Shown piece by piece: positions 18,382 through 26,803 of a stretch of DNA of 64,000 nt. Source of the stretch: JAFGVL01 sp963662245 (GTDB taxonomy: Bacteria; Bacteroidota; Bacteroidia; Bacteroidales; Paludibacteraceae); NCBI GenBank assembly GCA_963662245.2, contig CAXXVQ010000001.1, positions 297,452 to 361,451 of the forward strand, written 5' to 3'. Position numbers and translations under genes: made by a program. How positions within the stretch are numbered: position 1 is the first letter of the stretch; every line of letters starts with the position of its first letter. The notes beneath the pieces are model-generated. The model was not told the DNA's origin and searched no databases. It worked only from the letters and a program-made list of their open reading frames with translations.

Positions 18382-19074
18382 TCATTCTTTCGATAACCAA
18401 ACCCTATATACTTCTAATGAAGAAAACAGCATGGCATCCACTCCTTTTGAGGTAATTGTTCCTCCGGAAATTCCATCTACGAAATCCTGACCTTCAACAG
18501 ACTTACCTGCTTTTACCACAGCAATGGATTTAAATTCACCATCCACAAACAGATGCTTTCCTTTAAATTCTGAGCTAAATTTCGGCGTTGCAATTTCTGC
18601 ACCCAGTCCGGGAGTTTCACCTTCGTGACTAAAGTCAGAACCATATACGGTGTTTTTATCTTTACTAACTGAAATGTATCCCCATATCGGTCCCCAAAGA
18701 CCTGTTCCACGCATCGCCATTACGAAATAGTTCTCACCATTTATTTTGGCAACAAAAACAGGATATGCTCTATCGTCCTCGTTTTTCTTCTTTTGTTCTT
18801 TTTTCATATCAATAGCAAAAGCATCTCTATCGACAAGCTCTCCTTTTGCATTAATTACAAATGTGCTATCAATAATCTCGGCAAATTTCTCGTCGGCATC
18901 TTTTGCTGTAGACTCCACATTTACCGCACGAAGTATCTGACGCATTTTATCAATATCCTCATTTTTCTTTTGAAGGTCTTTCAATGACTCTGAAGTGAAA
19001 GCCAAACCAACAGCCACAATAATAACCATTACCGAAGCATATATCAGCGTATATTTATTACTCTCTTTGTTCAT
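18382..19074 (-). CDS. nqrC: Na+-translocating NADH:quinone reductase subunit C
   Basis: A 230-residue subunit with one N-terminal membrane helix (YASVMVIIVAVGLAFTS) and a periplasmic FMN-binding domain. The flavinylation motif is SGGTITSKG, with Thr208 the expected covalent FMN attachment residue, and the segment HEGETPGLGAEI is also conserved. FMN is attached by ApbE, which is not in this window. Start ATG 19074 lies 3 bp after the nqrB stop, so translation is probably coupled. Confidence 0.97.
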   Translation of the reverse strand: MNKESNKYTLIYASVMVIIVAVGLAFTSESLKDLQKKNEDIDKMRQILRAVNVESTAKDADEKFAEIIDSTFVINAKGELVDRDAFAIDMKKEQKKKNEDDRAYPVFVAKINGENYFVMAMRGTGLWGPIWGYISVSKDKNTVYGSDFSHEGETPGLGAEIATPKFSSEFKGKHLFVDGEFKSIAVVKAGKSVEGQDFVDGISGGTITSKGVDAMLFSSLEVYRVWLSKE

Positions 19075-19077
19075 ACC

Positions 19078-20280
19078 TTATAAGCTTGAAGATTTTACTC
19101 GTTTCAATCGGCGTTTGATATTTCCTTCCACCACAAAATGATCAATAAGCGGAGCAAACATATTCATCAGCAAAATAGCCAACATCATTCCTTCCGGATA
19201 ACCGGGATTCAAAACACGAATCAAAATACCCATAATACCGATAAGGAATCCGTAAATCCATTTTCCGCGTTCAGTGCGAGCTCCTGTCACAGGATCAGTT
19301 GCCATAAACACAGCCCCAAAAGCAAAGCCGCCTAAAACCAAGTGCTCCAACGGACTTAAACTCATAGCTGCATTTGCTGAAAAAATATTAAATATGGCAG
19401 CCATCGCTGCACCGCCCGCAAATACCGAAAGCATAATTTTCCAACTTGCTATTCCAGTAAATATTAAAACTACAGCTCCTAGAAGTATCGCTAAAGTCGA
19501 TGTCTCGGCAATTGAACCGGGAATAGTCCCAAGGAACATATCCCACAAACCAATAGGGTTACCATTTACACCGGCTAAATGCACATGTTGTGTAGTAGCA
19601 GTCGCAATTTCACCAAGCGGCGTAGCACCTGAGAAACCGTCAATCAGAGTTCCCGAACCCATTCCAAAAGTATCAGCAGTACGCACAAACACTTTTTCAC
19701 CACTCATTGCCGATGGATAAGCAAAAAACAAGAATGCTCTGGTTACTAAAGCCACATTGAAAATATTGAAACCAGTTCCACCAAATACTTCCTTTCCGAA
19801 GACCACCGCAAAAGCAGTTGCCACAGCAATCATCCAAAGTGGCGTTTCGATAGGCATAATCATCGGAATCAGCATCCCTGAAACAAGAAAACCTTCCTGA
19901 ATCTCTTCCTTCTTATGTTGAGCAAAGGCAAATTCAATTCCCAAACCAACAACATAGGAAACCACTATTTTAGGTAACACAGCTAAAAAACCAAACAGGA
20001 ACTTCTCCCATAAAGCGACCTCCTGACCTATTGCCCAGTAATGTTGTAAACCCACATTATACATCCCGAAAAGCAATGCCGGTATCAATGCCACCAACAC
20101 TACTGACATAGTGCGTTTGCTATCTATACAATCATGAATATGTGTACCCGATTTTGATGTGCTATTTGGCACAAACAAGAAGGTTTCAAAGCCATCATAT
20201 ACAGAGTGGAACTTTTCGTATTTTCCACCTTCTTCGAAATGAGGTTTTACCTTCTCTAATAGATTTCGTAATTTTTTCAT
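19078..20280 (-). CDS. nqrB: Na+-translocating NADH:quinone reductase subunit B
   Basis: A 400-residue multispan membrane subunit related to RnfD that carries a covalent FMN and riboflavin and takes part in Na+ transport. The flavinylation motif DGFSGATPLGE places FMN on Thr220. Other conserved parts are FGKEVFGGTGFNIFNVALVTRAF and MATDPVTGARTERGKWIYG. Start ATG 20280. A four-helix-bundle gene separates it from nqrA. Confidence 0.97.
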   Translation of the reverse strand: MKKLRNLLEKVKPHFEEGGKYEKFHSVYDGFETFLFVPNSTSKSGTHIHDCIDSKRTMSVVLVALIPALLFGMYNVGLQHYWAIGQEVALWEKFLFGFLAVLPKIVVSYVVGLGIEFAFAQHKKEEIQEGFLVSGMLIPMIMPIETPLWMIAVATAFAVVFGKEVFGGTGFNIFNVALVTRAFLFFAYPSAMSGEKVFVRTADTFGMGSGTLIDGFSGATPLGEIATATTQHVHLAGVNGNPIGLWDMFLGTIPGSIAETSTLAILLGAVVLIFTGIASWKIMLSVFAGGAAMAAIFNIFSANAAMSLSPLEHLVLGGFAFGAVFMATDPVTGARTERGKWIYGFLIGIMGILIRVLNPGYPEGMMLAILLMNMFAPLIDHFVVEGNIKRRLKRVKSSSL

Positions 20281-20293
20281 TATTATAAAAAGT

Positions 20294-20327
20294 GATTAGT
20301 TATTAGCGGTTAACGGTTAGTTTTTAG
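20294..20327. repeat. Inverted repeat arm, 3' side of the four-helix-bundle gene
   Basis: GATTAGTTATTAGCGGTTAACGGTTAG... is made of TTAG/GGTTAAC words and is an imperfect reverse complement (roughly three quarters identical) of 20689-20721. The stop codon of the enclosed gene (20317-20319) lies inside this arm. Confidence 0.65.
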
Positions 20328-20673
20328 CTACCGCCTTTTTCACTGTTTTTATACTACTAGTTAATAATTTCATTAGCTCTTCTGCATCATACAATAAACT
20401 CTCGTATTCTTGTTGATTCAAATAATCGGTTTTAAATAGCAATTCCAACCAATATAGAGTTTCGTTACATTCTTTTTGAGCAATTGCATATTTATGAATA
20501 AAATCCATTTTACTTTCTGCATGCTCTGCTTCTCTTTGTAAAGCTCCAATTGCAGTTCCACTTCTTAAAAGTTGCTTTGACAAAACAAATTCACTTTTTT
20601 CAGCAGACAAATATTTATATAGCTTCACTATCCTTATCGAGAAAGCTAAACTCTTATCCTTCAAAACACCCAT
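20317..20673 (-). CDS. Four-helix-bundle protein (S23/IVP family)
   Basis: A 118-residue all-alpha protein of the family first described from intervening sequences in 23S rRNA genes and related to the Avd proteins of diversity-generating retroelements. Conserved segments are LSKQLLRSGTAIGALQREAE, KMDFIHKYAIAQKECNETLYWLELL and SSIKTVKK. ATG at 20673. It sits between nqrA and nqrB, where no such gene belongs, and is bracketed by inverted repeats that reach into its stop codon. No 23S rRNA or retroelement is nearby. Function unknown; it may be a mobile cassette. Confidence 0.9.
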   Translation of the reverse strand: MGVLKDKSLAFSIRIVKLYKYLSAEKSEFVLSKQLLRSGTAIGALQREAEHAESKMDFIHKYAIAQKECNETLYWLELLFKTDYLNQQEYESLLYDAEELMKLLTSSIKTVKKAVAKN

Positions 20674-20688
20674 AGTCTTTTGTCTTTA

Positions 20689-20721
20689 CTAACCACTAAC
20701 AGTTAACAACTAACCGTTAAG
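20689..20721. repeat. Inverted repeat arm, 5' side of the four-helix-bundle gene
   Basis: CTAACCACTAACAGTTAACA... pairs imperfectly with 20294-20327. It begins 2 bp after the nqrA stop codon in the direction of transcription and ends 15 bp before the ATG of the enclosed gene. Confidence 0.65.
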
Positions 20722-20722
20722 A

Positions 20723-22069
20723 TTACTCCATTTCTGATTTCATAAATTCAATAGCCTCTTGAGTTATTTTCTGCAACTCCATTTTAGAAGTACAGACATA
20801 TTCACACAAAGCAAAATCCTCAGGAATCACTTCGTAGATTCCAAGGTTCTCCATTTTATCATAATCTTTTGTAATCATAGCTCTGATTAAGTATTCAGGT
20901 AAAATATCAAACGGAAACACCTTATCATATTCTCCCGACATAATTAAAGCACGGCGTCCACCAAGCAAGCGAGCATCAAATTTCGCTGTCATTTTTTTGC
21001 CCATTAGCCATGAAAAGTAGCTACGATTCACACTGAAATTATGCAAGCGAAGCATTGCCCAGCCCAATACCTCATGCTGCTCATCTCCTTCGGCAATTAC
21101 AGTTAGTTGAGAATCTGCCGCAACAACTTGACCATCAGCTTCAATTTGAGTTCCGGTTAGAACATTACCACTGATATAACGAAGATGTTTATCTGTAGCA
21201 ACATTATCTTTTATAATAGATGAGATATCTGTTCCAATGATAGTTTGGTAATATTGAGGAACATTCACTTCCGGTCCTGTCAAGGCTATTTTTTTAGAAA
21301 AGTCAACCTGTCCTGTCAGCAACAAACGACCAATAAACAGAACTCCCAATGGATTTACTGTCCAGACTATTTCACCACGATTTATAGGCGAAATTTGCTG
21401 AATCATCACACTCGGATTTCCAACCGGATGCTTTCCTTGCAACTCTACTTGCTCTACATTTTTAAAAGCAGAAAAAGCACTCCCAGTTTTAGAACCCAGG
21501 TAAACTTTACCATGAGTAAGTTTCACTAGAGTATTTAAGCCTGCTTGAAAAGCCGGCTCCTCTCCTTTTATAATAACCTCATATTCTGGAGCCAATGGTG
21601 CAGAGTCATAAGCCGAAACAAAAATTGCTTTTGGCGTAACAGCCGGATTTGCCATTTCATCAAACGGGCGTTGCTTGATATATGACCACACACCAGCTTC
21701 TTGCAAAAGAGCTTTCAGGCTCTCAGCACTTGCTGTTTCTAGATTTATCTTTTCAAATGATTTATATTCGATAGACTTATCGACACGGATAATTATATCT
21801 AGGATTTTTCTGCGCTCACCGCGATTTACCGCTAGCACCTCTCCACTTACAGGAGAAGTCACCAACACATCAGGATGATTTTTATCATACAGAATTGGAT
21901 CTCCGGCAAGCACCTTATCACCAGCTTTCACTGATAATTTTGGATAAATTGGATAATGATCAGGAATAATCTTTACATCTTCAGGAATAGGCAACTTCAC
22001 AAGCTTTGGTTCAGCTTGACCACTAATCTGTATATCTAATCCTTTTGTAGTTTGTACGAGTTTCGCCAT
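20723..22069 (-). CDS. nqrA: Na+-translocating NADH:quinone reductase subunit A
   Basis: A 448-residue peripheral subunit of Na+-NQR, first gene of the operon. It begins MAKLVQTTKGLDIQISG at ATG 22069; the frame opens four codons earlier at a TTG that is not used here. Conserved stretches are PVSGEVLAVNRGERRKILDI, WVNPLG-like TVNPLGVLFIGRL, and FPFDILPEYLIRAMITKD. Length equals that of the Bacteroides-type NqrA. A strong -7 box precedes it. Confidence 0.97.
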   Translation of the reverse strand: MAKLVQTTKGLDIQISGQAEPKLVKLPIPEDVKIIPDHYPIYPKLSVKAGDKVLAGDPILYDKNHPDVLVTSPVSGEVLAVNRGERRKILDIIIRVDKSIEYKSFEKINLETASAESLKALLQEAGVWSYIKQRPFDEMANPAVTPKAIFVSAYDSAPLAPEYEVIIKGEEPAFQAGLNTLVKLTHGKVYLGSKTGSAFSAFKNVEQVELQGKHPVGNPSVMIQQISPINRGEIVWTVNPLGVLFIGRLLLTGQVDFSKKIALTGPEVNVPQYYQTIIGTDISSIIKDNVATDKHLRYISGNVLTGTQIEADGQVVAADSQLTVIAEGDEQHEVLGWAMLRLHNFSVNRSYFSWLMGKKMTAKFDARLLGGRRALIMSGEYDKVFPFDILPEYLIRAMITKDYDKMENLGIYEVIPEDFALCEYVCTSKMELQKITQEAIEFMKSEME

Positions 22070-22102
22070 ATGTAAATTCAATATTTTTAGTTTAGGCTCC
22101 TA

Positions 22103-22110
22103 CAAATGTA
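22103..22110 (-). promoter_or_regulatory. -7 promoter box of the nqr operon
   Basis: Minus-strand TACATTTG matches TAnnTTTG, 33 bp upstream of the nqrA ATG. No -33 TTTG at the usual 19-21 bp spacing was found; a TTG at 22125-22127 is closer (14 bp). Confidence 0.6.
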
Positions 22111-22213
22111 GGATTTTATTATTGCAATTAATTACCTTTTAGTTTAAAAAATAATTAAAGAAACTGAAGCTTTGTGTTTTAACACATTAAGAATTCAGCT
22201 TATATAAATTCCT

Positions 22214-22221
22214 TATATTTG
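22214..22221 (+). promoter_or_regulatory. -7 promoter box of the T9SS plug gene
   Basis: TATATTTG is an exact TAnnTTTG match 37 bp upstream of ATG 22259. It is divergent from the nqr promoter, about 100 bp away. Confidence 0.6.
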
Positions 22222-22258
22222 CGTTCAGAAAATAAAAATCATACACTAAATACGCCAC

Positions 22259-23518
22259 ATGAAACTAAAAACTTTAATATTTACCAATATTATCTTTTTT
22301 TTAAGCACAACCATTCTCGCTCAATATAAAACCCAAAGCTTAAGTCCAAGTATTGCTTCACTTAGAGTACATGTAAAAGGAGATAAATTTTCTGAACCAA
22401 TTATTGATCTTAATGGAAACCAGAAAATCTACATCACATTTGATGAACTAGAAACTCCAATTAAGAACTATTACTACATGGTTGAGCACTGTGATGCAAA
22501 CTGGAATCCATCATCAATTTCACCAATGGAATGGGGTACCGGATTTAATGAGAATGGATTAACTGACATAAGTACTTCTCTAAACACCACAGTAAATTAC
22601 AGTCATTATTCTTTAACTCTACCAAATGAAGACCTGAGCTTTAATTATTCAGGAAATTACTGTGTGAAGTTTTACAACATCAATGATCCCGATAAAATCG
22701 TTGCCACAACATGCTTCTCGATTGTTGAAAATCTAGTGGGAATAGATGCTAATATCAAAAGCGACACGGAATTTGGCTTTAACAACAAGTTCCAACAACT
22801 AGATTTTGACATACTTACTGGCTCTTTCCAAGTTGAGAATCCAACATCAGATTTATTTGTTACTGTTAAACAAAACGAAAGGCTAGATAACGAGCGTAAA
22901 AACCTGCAACCAACTTATATTAGTCCCGGAAAATTATCGTACAAAAACAATAAAGCGCTAATTTTTGAAGGTGGAAATGAATATTTCTCTTTTGACATGT
23001 CATCTCAATATTCATTTAGTGGCTGTATCAACACGATCAAATTCTTTGACCCATATTATCATACCGACTTATATCCTAATAAATTAGATCCGTTTTCTAT
23101 TTATAAAGATGAAAAAGACATTAACGGCCGTTATGTTGTCAACATACAAGAATATGACAATGACGAAACAGATGCTGATTACTACATGGTACACTTTACC
23201 CTACCGGCACAAGGACCTTTCTTTGATGGTTTGATATATGTTCTTGGCGGATTCAACAATAATTTACTTGATAATCGCGTTAAAATGCCCTATAACAATG
23301 AACGCAAACAATACGAGCAAAACATTCTCCTAAAACAAGGAGCATACAACTACCAACTTGTATTTGTACCAAAAGGAGAAACAAGCGGTAGTTCAGAACG
23401 CATTTCCGGCAATCATTGGCAAACCGAAAATGAATATGCTATTTATGTCTATTACAAACCGTTTGGGGCAAGATATGACCGACTAATTGGCGTTAAAATT
23501 TTACAAAGCAGGAGCTAA
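22259..23518 (+). CDS. Type 9 secretion system plug protein (DUF5103 family)
   Basis: A 419-residue exported protein with a signal peptide ending near TTILAQ. It matches the family formerly called DUF5103: SLRVHVKGDKFSEPIIDLN, QKIYITFDEL, YYYMVEHCDANWNPS, NGRYVVNIQEYDNDETDADY and the C-terminal YVLGGFN...QGAYNYQL. In Flavobacterium johnsoniae the family member called Plug closes the periplasmic face of the giant SprA translocon pore (established knowledge, from memory). Several T9SS-type cargo proteins occur in this window, which fits. It is monocistronic or read with the next gene 88 bp downstream, which has its own promoter. Confidence 0.85.
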   Translation: MKLKTLIFTNIIFFLSTTILAQYKTQSLSPSIASLRVHVKGDKFSEPIIDLNGNQKIYITFDELETPIKNYYYMVEHCDANWNPSSISPMEWGTGFNENGLTDISTSLNTTVNYSHYSLTLPNEDLSFNYSGNYCVKFYNINDPDKIVATTCFSIVENLVGIDANIKSDTEFGFNNKFQQLDFDILTGSFQVENPTSDLFVTVKQNERLDNERKNLQPTYISPGKLSYKNNKALIFEGGNEYFSFDMSSQYSFSGCINTIKFFDPYYHTDLYPNKLDPFSIYKDEKDINGRYVVNIQEYDNDETDADYYMVHFTLPAQGPFFDGLIYVLGGFNNNLLDNRVKMPYNNERKQYEQNILLKQGAYNYQLVFVPKGETSGSSERISGNHWQTENEYAIYVYYKPFGARYDRLIGVKILQSRS

Positions 23519-23524
23519 CAGCAA

Positions 23525-23555
23525 TTTGTCTGCATAAAGAAAATAAGTACCTTTG
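23525..23555 (+). promoter_or_regulatory. Complete Bacteroidota promoter of the transglutaminase-like gene
   Basis: TTTG at 23525-23528, a 19-bp spacer and TACCTTTG at 23548-23555 give both consensus elements at the optimal distance. The ATG at 23607 is 51 bp downstream. This promoter overlaps the TTG that opens the longer frame, ruling that start out. Confidence 0.75.
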
Positions 23556-23606
23556 CGGGGCTTAAAAAAAGAAATAAAAACAACAAAACTATATCAATAT
23601 CTTACG

Positions 23607-25592
23607 ATGAGAAAATTAATATTTTCCTGCATTCTAATATTCAGTGTATTTTCCTCTGCTTTTGCTCAAATAGACACTTTGAGCATTTACCATGAAGCAA
23701 AAAAAGTAATTGGGCCGGCAACAAAATCAGCAAGCTTGCTTGGAGTAAAAGTTGCCTATGGTTATGATGATGATGCAAGCAAAGTAATTGCAATTAGCAG
23801 TTGGATTGGCGACAATATAGCATACGATTATGAAGGATATATAAAACACAGAAGTGAAAAATATGATTCATATGAAGTGTTAAAAAAGAAGAAAGCATTA
23901 TGTGGTGAGTACGCTCAACTGTTCAAAGAAATGTGCGAGTCAGTTGGTATTGATGTGGTTATTGTAGGAGGTTATACTCGTGGAATGGACTTCATGCCAA
24001 ATGACACTCTTTACCGCTCAGAACACGCATGGAATGCTGTTTTAATTGACAAAAAATGGGAATTGGTTGATGTTACTTTTGCGGCGGGAAAAATCGTTCA
24101 GAAAAAGCAAAACTTCAAAAAAGGCTTAAACAGTCTATTTGGAATGCATACAAAGCCAAAATATAAGTTTGAAAAAAGATTCAGACCGGAATGGATTTTA
24201 AAGCATCCACGACAAATGATTTTAACTCACTTACCTGAAGTTGAAATGTTCCAATTATTGGAAGCTCCTATCCCAGTCATTGCATTCTCAAAAGGACAAG
24301 GCATCACCAATGAATATATAAAATCTATGCCTCAGCTTAAACAAAACAGCAAGGCATTGATGCAATATCTTGAAAAAGACCCTGTTCATAAATGCATCTA
24401 TACAGGTGACAAAGGTCTTGAATTTAATAAATTCAACAACAGACTTAAAGGTGCAATGTACCTACAAGCTCTTGACACTATGTATGAGCGTTACTACGAC
24501 ATAAACAAAAAAATGCTTGTAGCTGACAAACAGGATATTATTCTTATGAAACGCTATTCAGTTGTTGCCGATTCATTATTAAAAGCAGCAATGGATGACA
24601 ATAATCTTGAATTAGCTCAAAAACAAAAACAAAGTGAAGTGTGGAAAGAGCAAATCAAAACAAATAACAAAGTTCATATTACAGCAATAAAAGAGCGTAT
24701 TAAGAAAAATAAAAATAATGCTAAAACCATAAAAAAATTACGCTTTAGAAACATGAGCATGTCTGAGTTCATTTTATCCAGATATTATCAATACAAGCTT
24801 ATGCCAGACCTAAGTGGTGTACGCAGACCAAAGATTACAGATTCTACTTCAATTAAAAACAGTGGCATATTAATGCACCAACAAGATTCTATTGGGCAAG
24901 TGGTTTGCCTAAAACAATCTGTTGACATGGACTTGCTTCATGAAGAATACTATCCAACAAAGATTGCTGAAATCGTTCATAAAGACTTAGTTTGCTTAAG
25001 CATTATGGAAGCTAACAATAAAAAATATGATTTCCTAAAAGAATACACTCCAGAGTATTTCCCGTTGGTGTACAGCAACAATCAACTAACTGAAAAAACA
25101 TGGATGACATTCAACAACCATCTTGCTGATAGTATCAAAATGGTTAATTCTGACACTATGTTAATTGCACTTGAAGCTAATCAAGCTCAATTCAACACTT
25201 TGCTTAAAGACTATACAAAATCAACAAAAGAGCAACTGCAACTTATTAAGATGGCAAAAAAAGGCTCTACTGAAGATATGGGTGAAGATTCAACATATGT
25301 TAATATCCAAAACAGATATAAAGGAGACATGTTAGATTTCCAGTCTTACTTAAACACTTATACAGCATCTAGACGCCAACTTTTGACTTATCTTAAAAAG
25401 CAAAATAAAGAAATGAACAAAAGCATTTCAACTTTAAGAGATGAAAATGATTTTGAAAACTTCCGCCACAAAGCTTATATGGATTACAGAAAAGAGATCA
25501 GAGTAAGTGAGAATAACAAAATCAAAGAAGCTTTAAAGAATTTAAACAGACAGGTTTCTACAATTGACAGAAGTCTACAACAAGCCAAATAA
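23607..25592 (+). CDS. Secreted transglutaminase-like protein with long helical C-terminus
   Basis: A 661-residue protein from ATG 23607 with signal peptide MRKLIFSCILIFSVFSSAFAQ. Residues about 50-160 form a transglutaminase-like/cysteine-protease domain: Cys in KKKALCGEYAQLFKEMC, His in SEHAWNAVLI and Asp in WELVDVTF make the expected Cys-His-Asp triad. The remaining ~480 residues are lysine- and glutamine-rich and mostly helical (MEANNKKYDFLKEYTPEYFP, TASRRQLLTYLKKQNKEMN) with no family I recognise. Likely periplasmic; it may act on peptides or serve as a structural binder. Substrate unknown. Confidence 0.82.
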   Translation: MRKLIFSCILIFSVFSSAFAQIDTLSIYHEAKKVIGPATKSASLLGVKVAYGYDDDASKVIAISSWIGDNIAYDYEGYIKHRSEKYDSYEVLKKKKALCGEYAQLFKEMCESVGIDVVIVGGYTRGMDFMPNDTLYRSEHAWNAVLIDKKWELVDVTFAAGKIVQKKQNFKKGLNSLFGMHTKPKYKFEKRFRPEWILKHPRQMILTHLPEVEMFQLLEAPIPVIAFSKGQGITNEYIKSMPQLKQNSKALMQYLEKDPVHKCIYTGDKGLEFNKFNNRLKGAMYLQALDTMYERYYDINKKMLVADKQDIILMKRYSVVADSLLKAAMDDNNLELAQKQKQSEVWKEQIKTNNKVHITAIKERIKKNKNNAKTIKKLRFRNMSMSEFILSRYYQYKLMPDLSGVRRPKITDSTSIKNSGILMHQQDSIGQVVCLKQSVDMDLLHEEYYPTKIAEIVHKDLVCLSIMEANNKKYDFLKEYTPEYFPLVYSNNQLTEKTWMTFNNHLADSIKMVNSDTMLIALEANQAQFNTLLKDYTKSTKEQLQLIKMAKKGSTEDMGEDSTYVNIQNRYKGDMLDFQSYLNTYTASRRQLLTYLKKQNKEMNKSISTLRDENDFENFRHKAYMDYRKEIRVSENNKIKEALKNLNRQVSTIDRSLQQAK

Positions 25593-25610
25593 CTTAAGTT
25601 ATCATAAAAC

Positions 25611-25649
25611 AACAAAAACGCTGAAGAAATAATCTTCAGCGTTTTTGTT
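25611..25649. terminator. Bidirectional terminator
   Basis: A 16-bp perfect stem AACAAAAACGCTGAAG / CTTCAGCGTTTTTGTT with a 7-nt loop carries A-tract and T-tract on its two sides, serving the plus-strand gene ending at 25592 and the minus-strand gene ending at 25648. Confidence 0.88.
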
Positions 25650-25968
25650 ATTTTACACCCGGAAAGGATTCCACATATTTTATCTTAAAATCAGGAAACG
25701 ACTCTACAAACTGAATGGTGAAGTCAGGAAAGCTTTCTACCATTTGCCACTCCCCACATTTATTAGGAAAGGACTCTACCAACTTGACCTTTAAATCAGG
25801 AAAAGAATTCACAATCTGAACTTTAAAATCAGCATGCCCTTCGACCACTTTCACTTTTCCGTATAGAGGTATTCCTTTAAAAGAACAACTGTCTTTTTGC
25901 ACTTCATCCATACTCCACACTGCAACAACAATTATTAATGCATAAAAAACAGATATTAGTCTTCGCAT
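25648..25968 (-). CDS. Small exported protein with predicted 7(1) septoil-knot domain
   Basis: A 106-residue protein with an N-terminal hydrophobic signal segment. After CSFKGIPLYGKVKVVEG it is built of short beta repeats of the form VESFPDFKIK, with FPD/FPN/FPG recurring six times and a CG in the middle (FPNKCGEWQ). This layout matches, from memory, the Pfam family called Septknot, whose chain is predicted to form a 7(1) torus knot. Cys28 and Cys70 could pair in a disulphide (inference). Function unknown. It is convergent with the transglutaminase-like gene and shares its terminator. Confidence 0.78.
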   Translation of the reverse strand: MRRLISVFYALIIVVAVWSMDEVQKDSCSFKGIPLYGKVKVVEGHADFKVQIVNSFPDLKVKLVESFPNKCGEWQMVESFPDFTIQFVESFPDFKIKYVESFPGVK

Positions 25969-26085
25969 AAAAATCTTTTTTTAAATAAACCATTATTCAT
26001 TGATATAGTCTAATGACAATATAATCTTATTGATAATTCTGTTTCAAAACATCAACAAATATATCAATATATTTATCTTAAAACA

Positions 26086-26093
26086 TACCTTTA
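26086..26093 (+). promoter_or_regulatory. Possible -7 box of the DUF2202 gene
   Basis: TACCTTTA differs from TAnnTTTG only in the last base and lies 25 bp before ATG 26119. Weak on its own. Confidence 0.3.
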
Positions 26094-26118
26094 AAAATCA
26101 ATTTAAATCTTTACTGCT

Positions 26119-26736
26119 ATGAAAAAAACAATCTATTTATTATTAACAATGTTATTTCTTTCATCTAGCTTCCTACTATTAAGCTGCAATAAAGATGATG
26201 AAAACACTGAAACGGCAACACTAAGTGATACGGAAAAGGCTGACCTATTACAATTAAGAGAAGAAGAAAAACTAGCTCGTGATGTATACTATTATGCTTA
26301 TGACAAGTATGGTATATCTGTATTTACAAACATTAGTAACAGCGAACAAGCTCATATGGATGCAGTATTAGCAATTCTAAATACCTATAGATTAACAGAC
26401 CCAGCAAGCTCGATGGTAGGTGTATTTAACAATACCACATTACAAAGCCTATATAATGATTTAGTAGCAAAAGTTGATTTATCAGAAATGGATGCCCTTG
26501 AAGTAGGTGCTACAATTGAAGATCTAGACATTTATGATATTGAGGAATTTATTGCTAAAACAGATAAAACAGATATCCTAGTCATGTACGAAAGCCTGAT
26601 GTGTGGTTCGAGAAACCACATGCGCTCGTTCTATTCTCAGATAACAGCTGGTAGTGGAACTTACTCTCCTCAATACATAACACAAGAAGTATTTAATTCA
26701 ATTATTAATAGTAGTAAAGAAACTTGTGGTCAATAA
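26119..26736 (+). CDS. DUF2202 ferritin-like lipoprotein
   Basis: A 205-residue lipoprotein: signal peptide with lipobox LLSC followed by NKDDE. The mature part is a helical DUF2202 domain with EEEKLARDVYYYAYDKYG, SNSEQAHMDAVLAIL and a C-terminal CGSRNHMRSFYSQI. The E-E, E-x-x-H and H residues are placed as in ferritin-like di-metal four-helix bundles. Function of the family is unknown; metal binding is inference. It stands alone between a knotted small protein and aspS. Confidence 0.87.
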   Translation: MKKTIYLLLTMLFLSSSFLLLSCNKDDENTETATLSDTEKADLLQLREEEKLARDVYYYAYDKYGISVFTNISNSEQAHMDAVLAILNTYRLTDPASSMVGVFNNTTLQSLYNDLVAKVDLSEMDALEVGATIEDLDIYDIEEFIAKTDKTDILVMYESLMCGSRNHMRSFYSQITAGSGTYSPQYITQEVFNSIINSSKETCGQ

Positions 26737-26754
26737 AATTTCACATATTAAACA

Positions 26755-26785
26755 AAACAGGGCTTCGAAATTCGAAGCCCTGTTT
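26755..26785. terminator. Bidirectional terminator
   Basis: AAACAGGGCTTCGAA and TTCGAAGCCCTGTTT form a 15-bp perfect stem separated by one base (in practice a shorter stem with a 4-5 nt loop). It lies between the convergent DUF2202 gene and aspS. Confidence 0.8.
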
Positions 26786-26803
26786 AAATATAATTATCAA
26801 GAA

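Noticed and set aside
20317..20673. Avd accessory protein of a diversity-generating retroelement
   Set aside because: No reverse transcriptase, template or variable repeat lies in the window.
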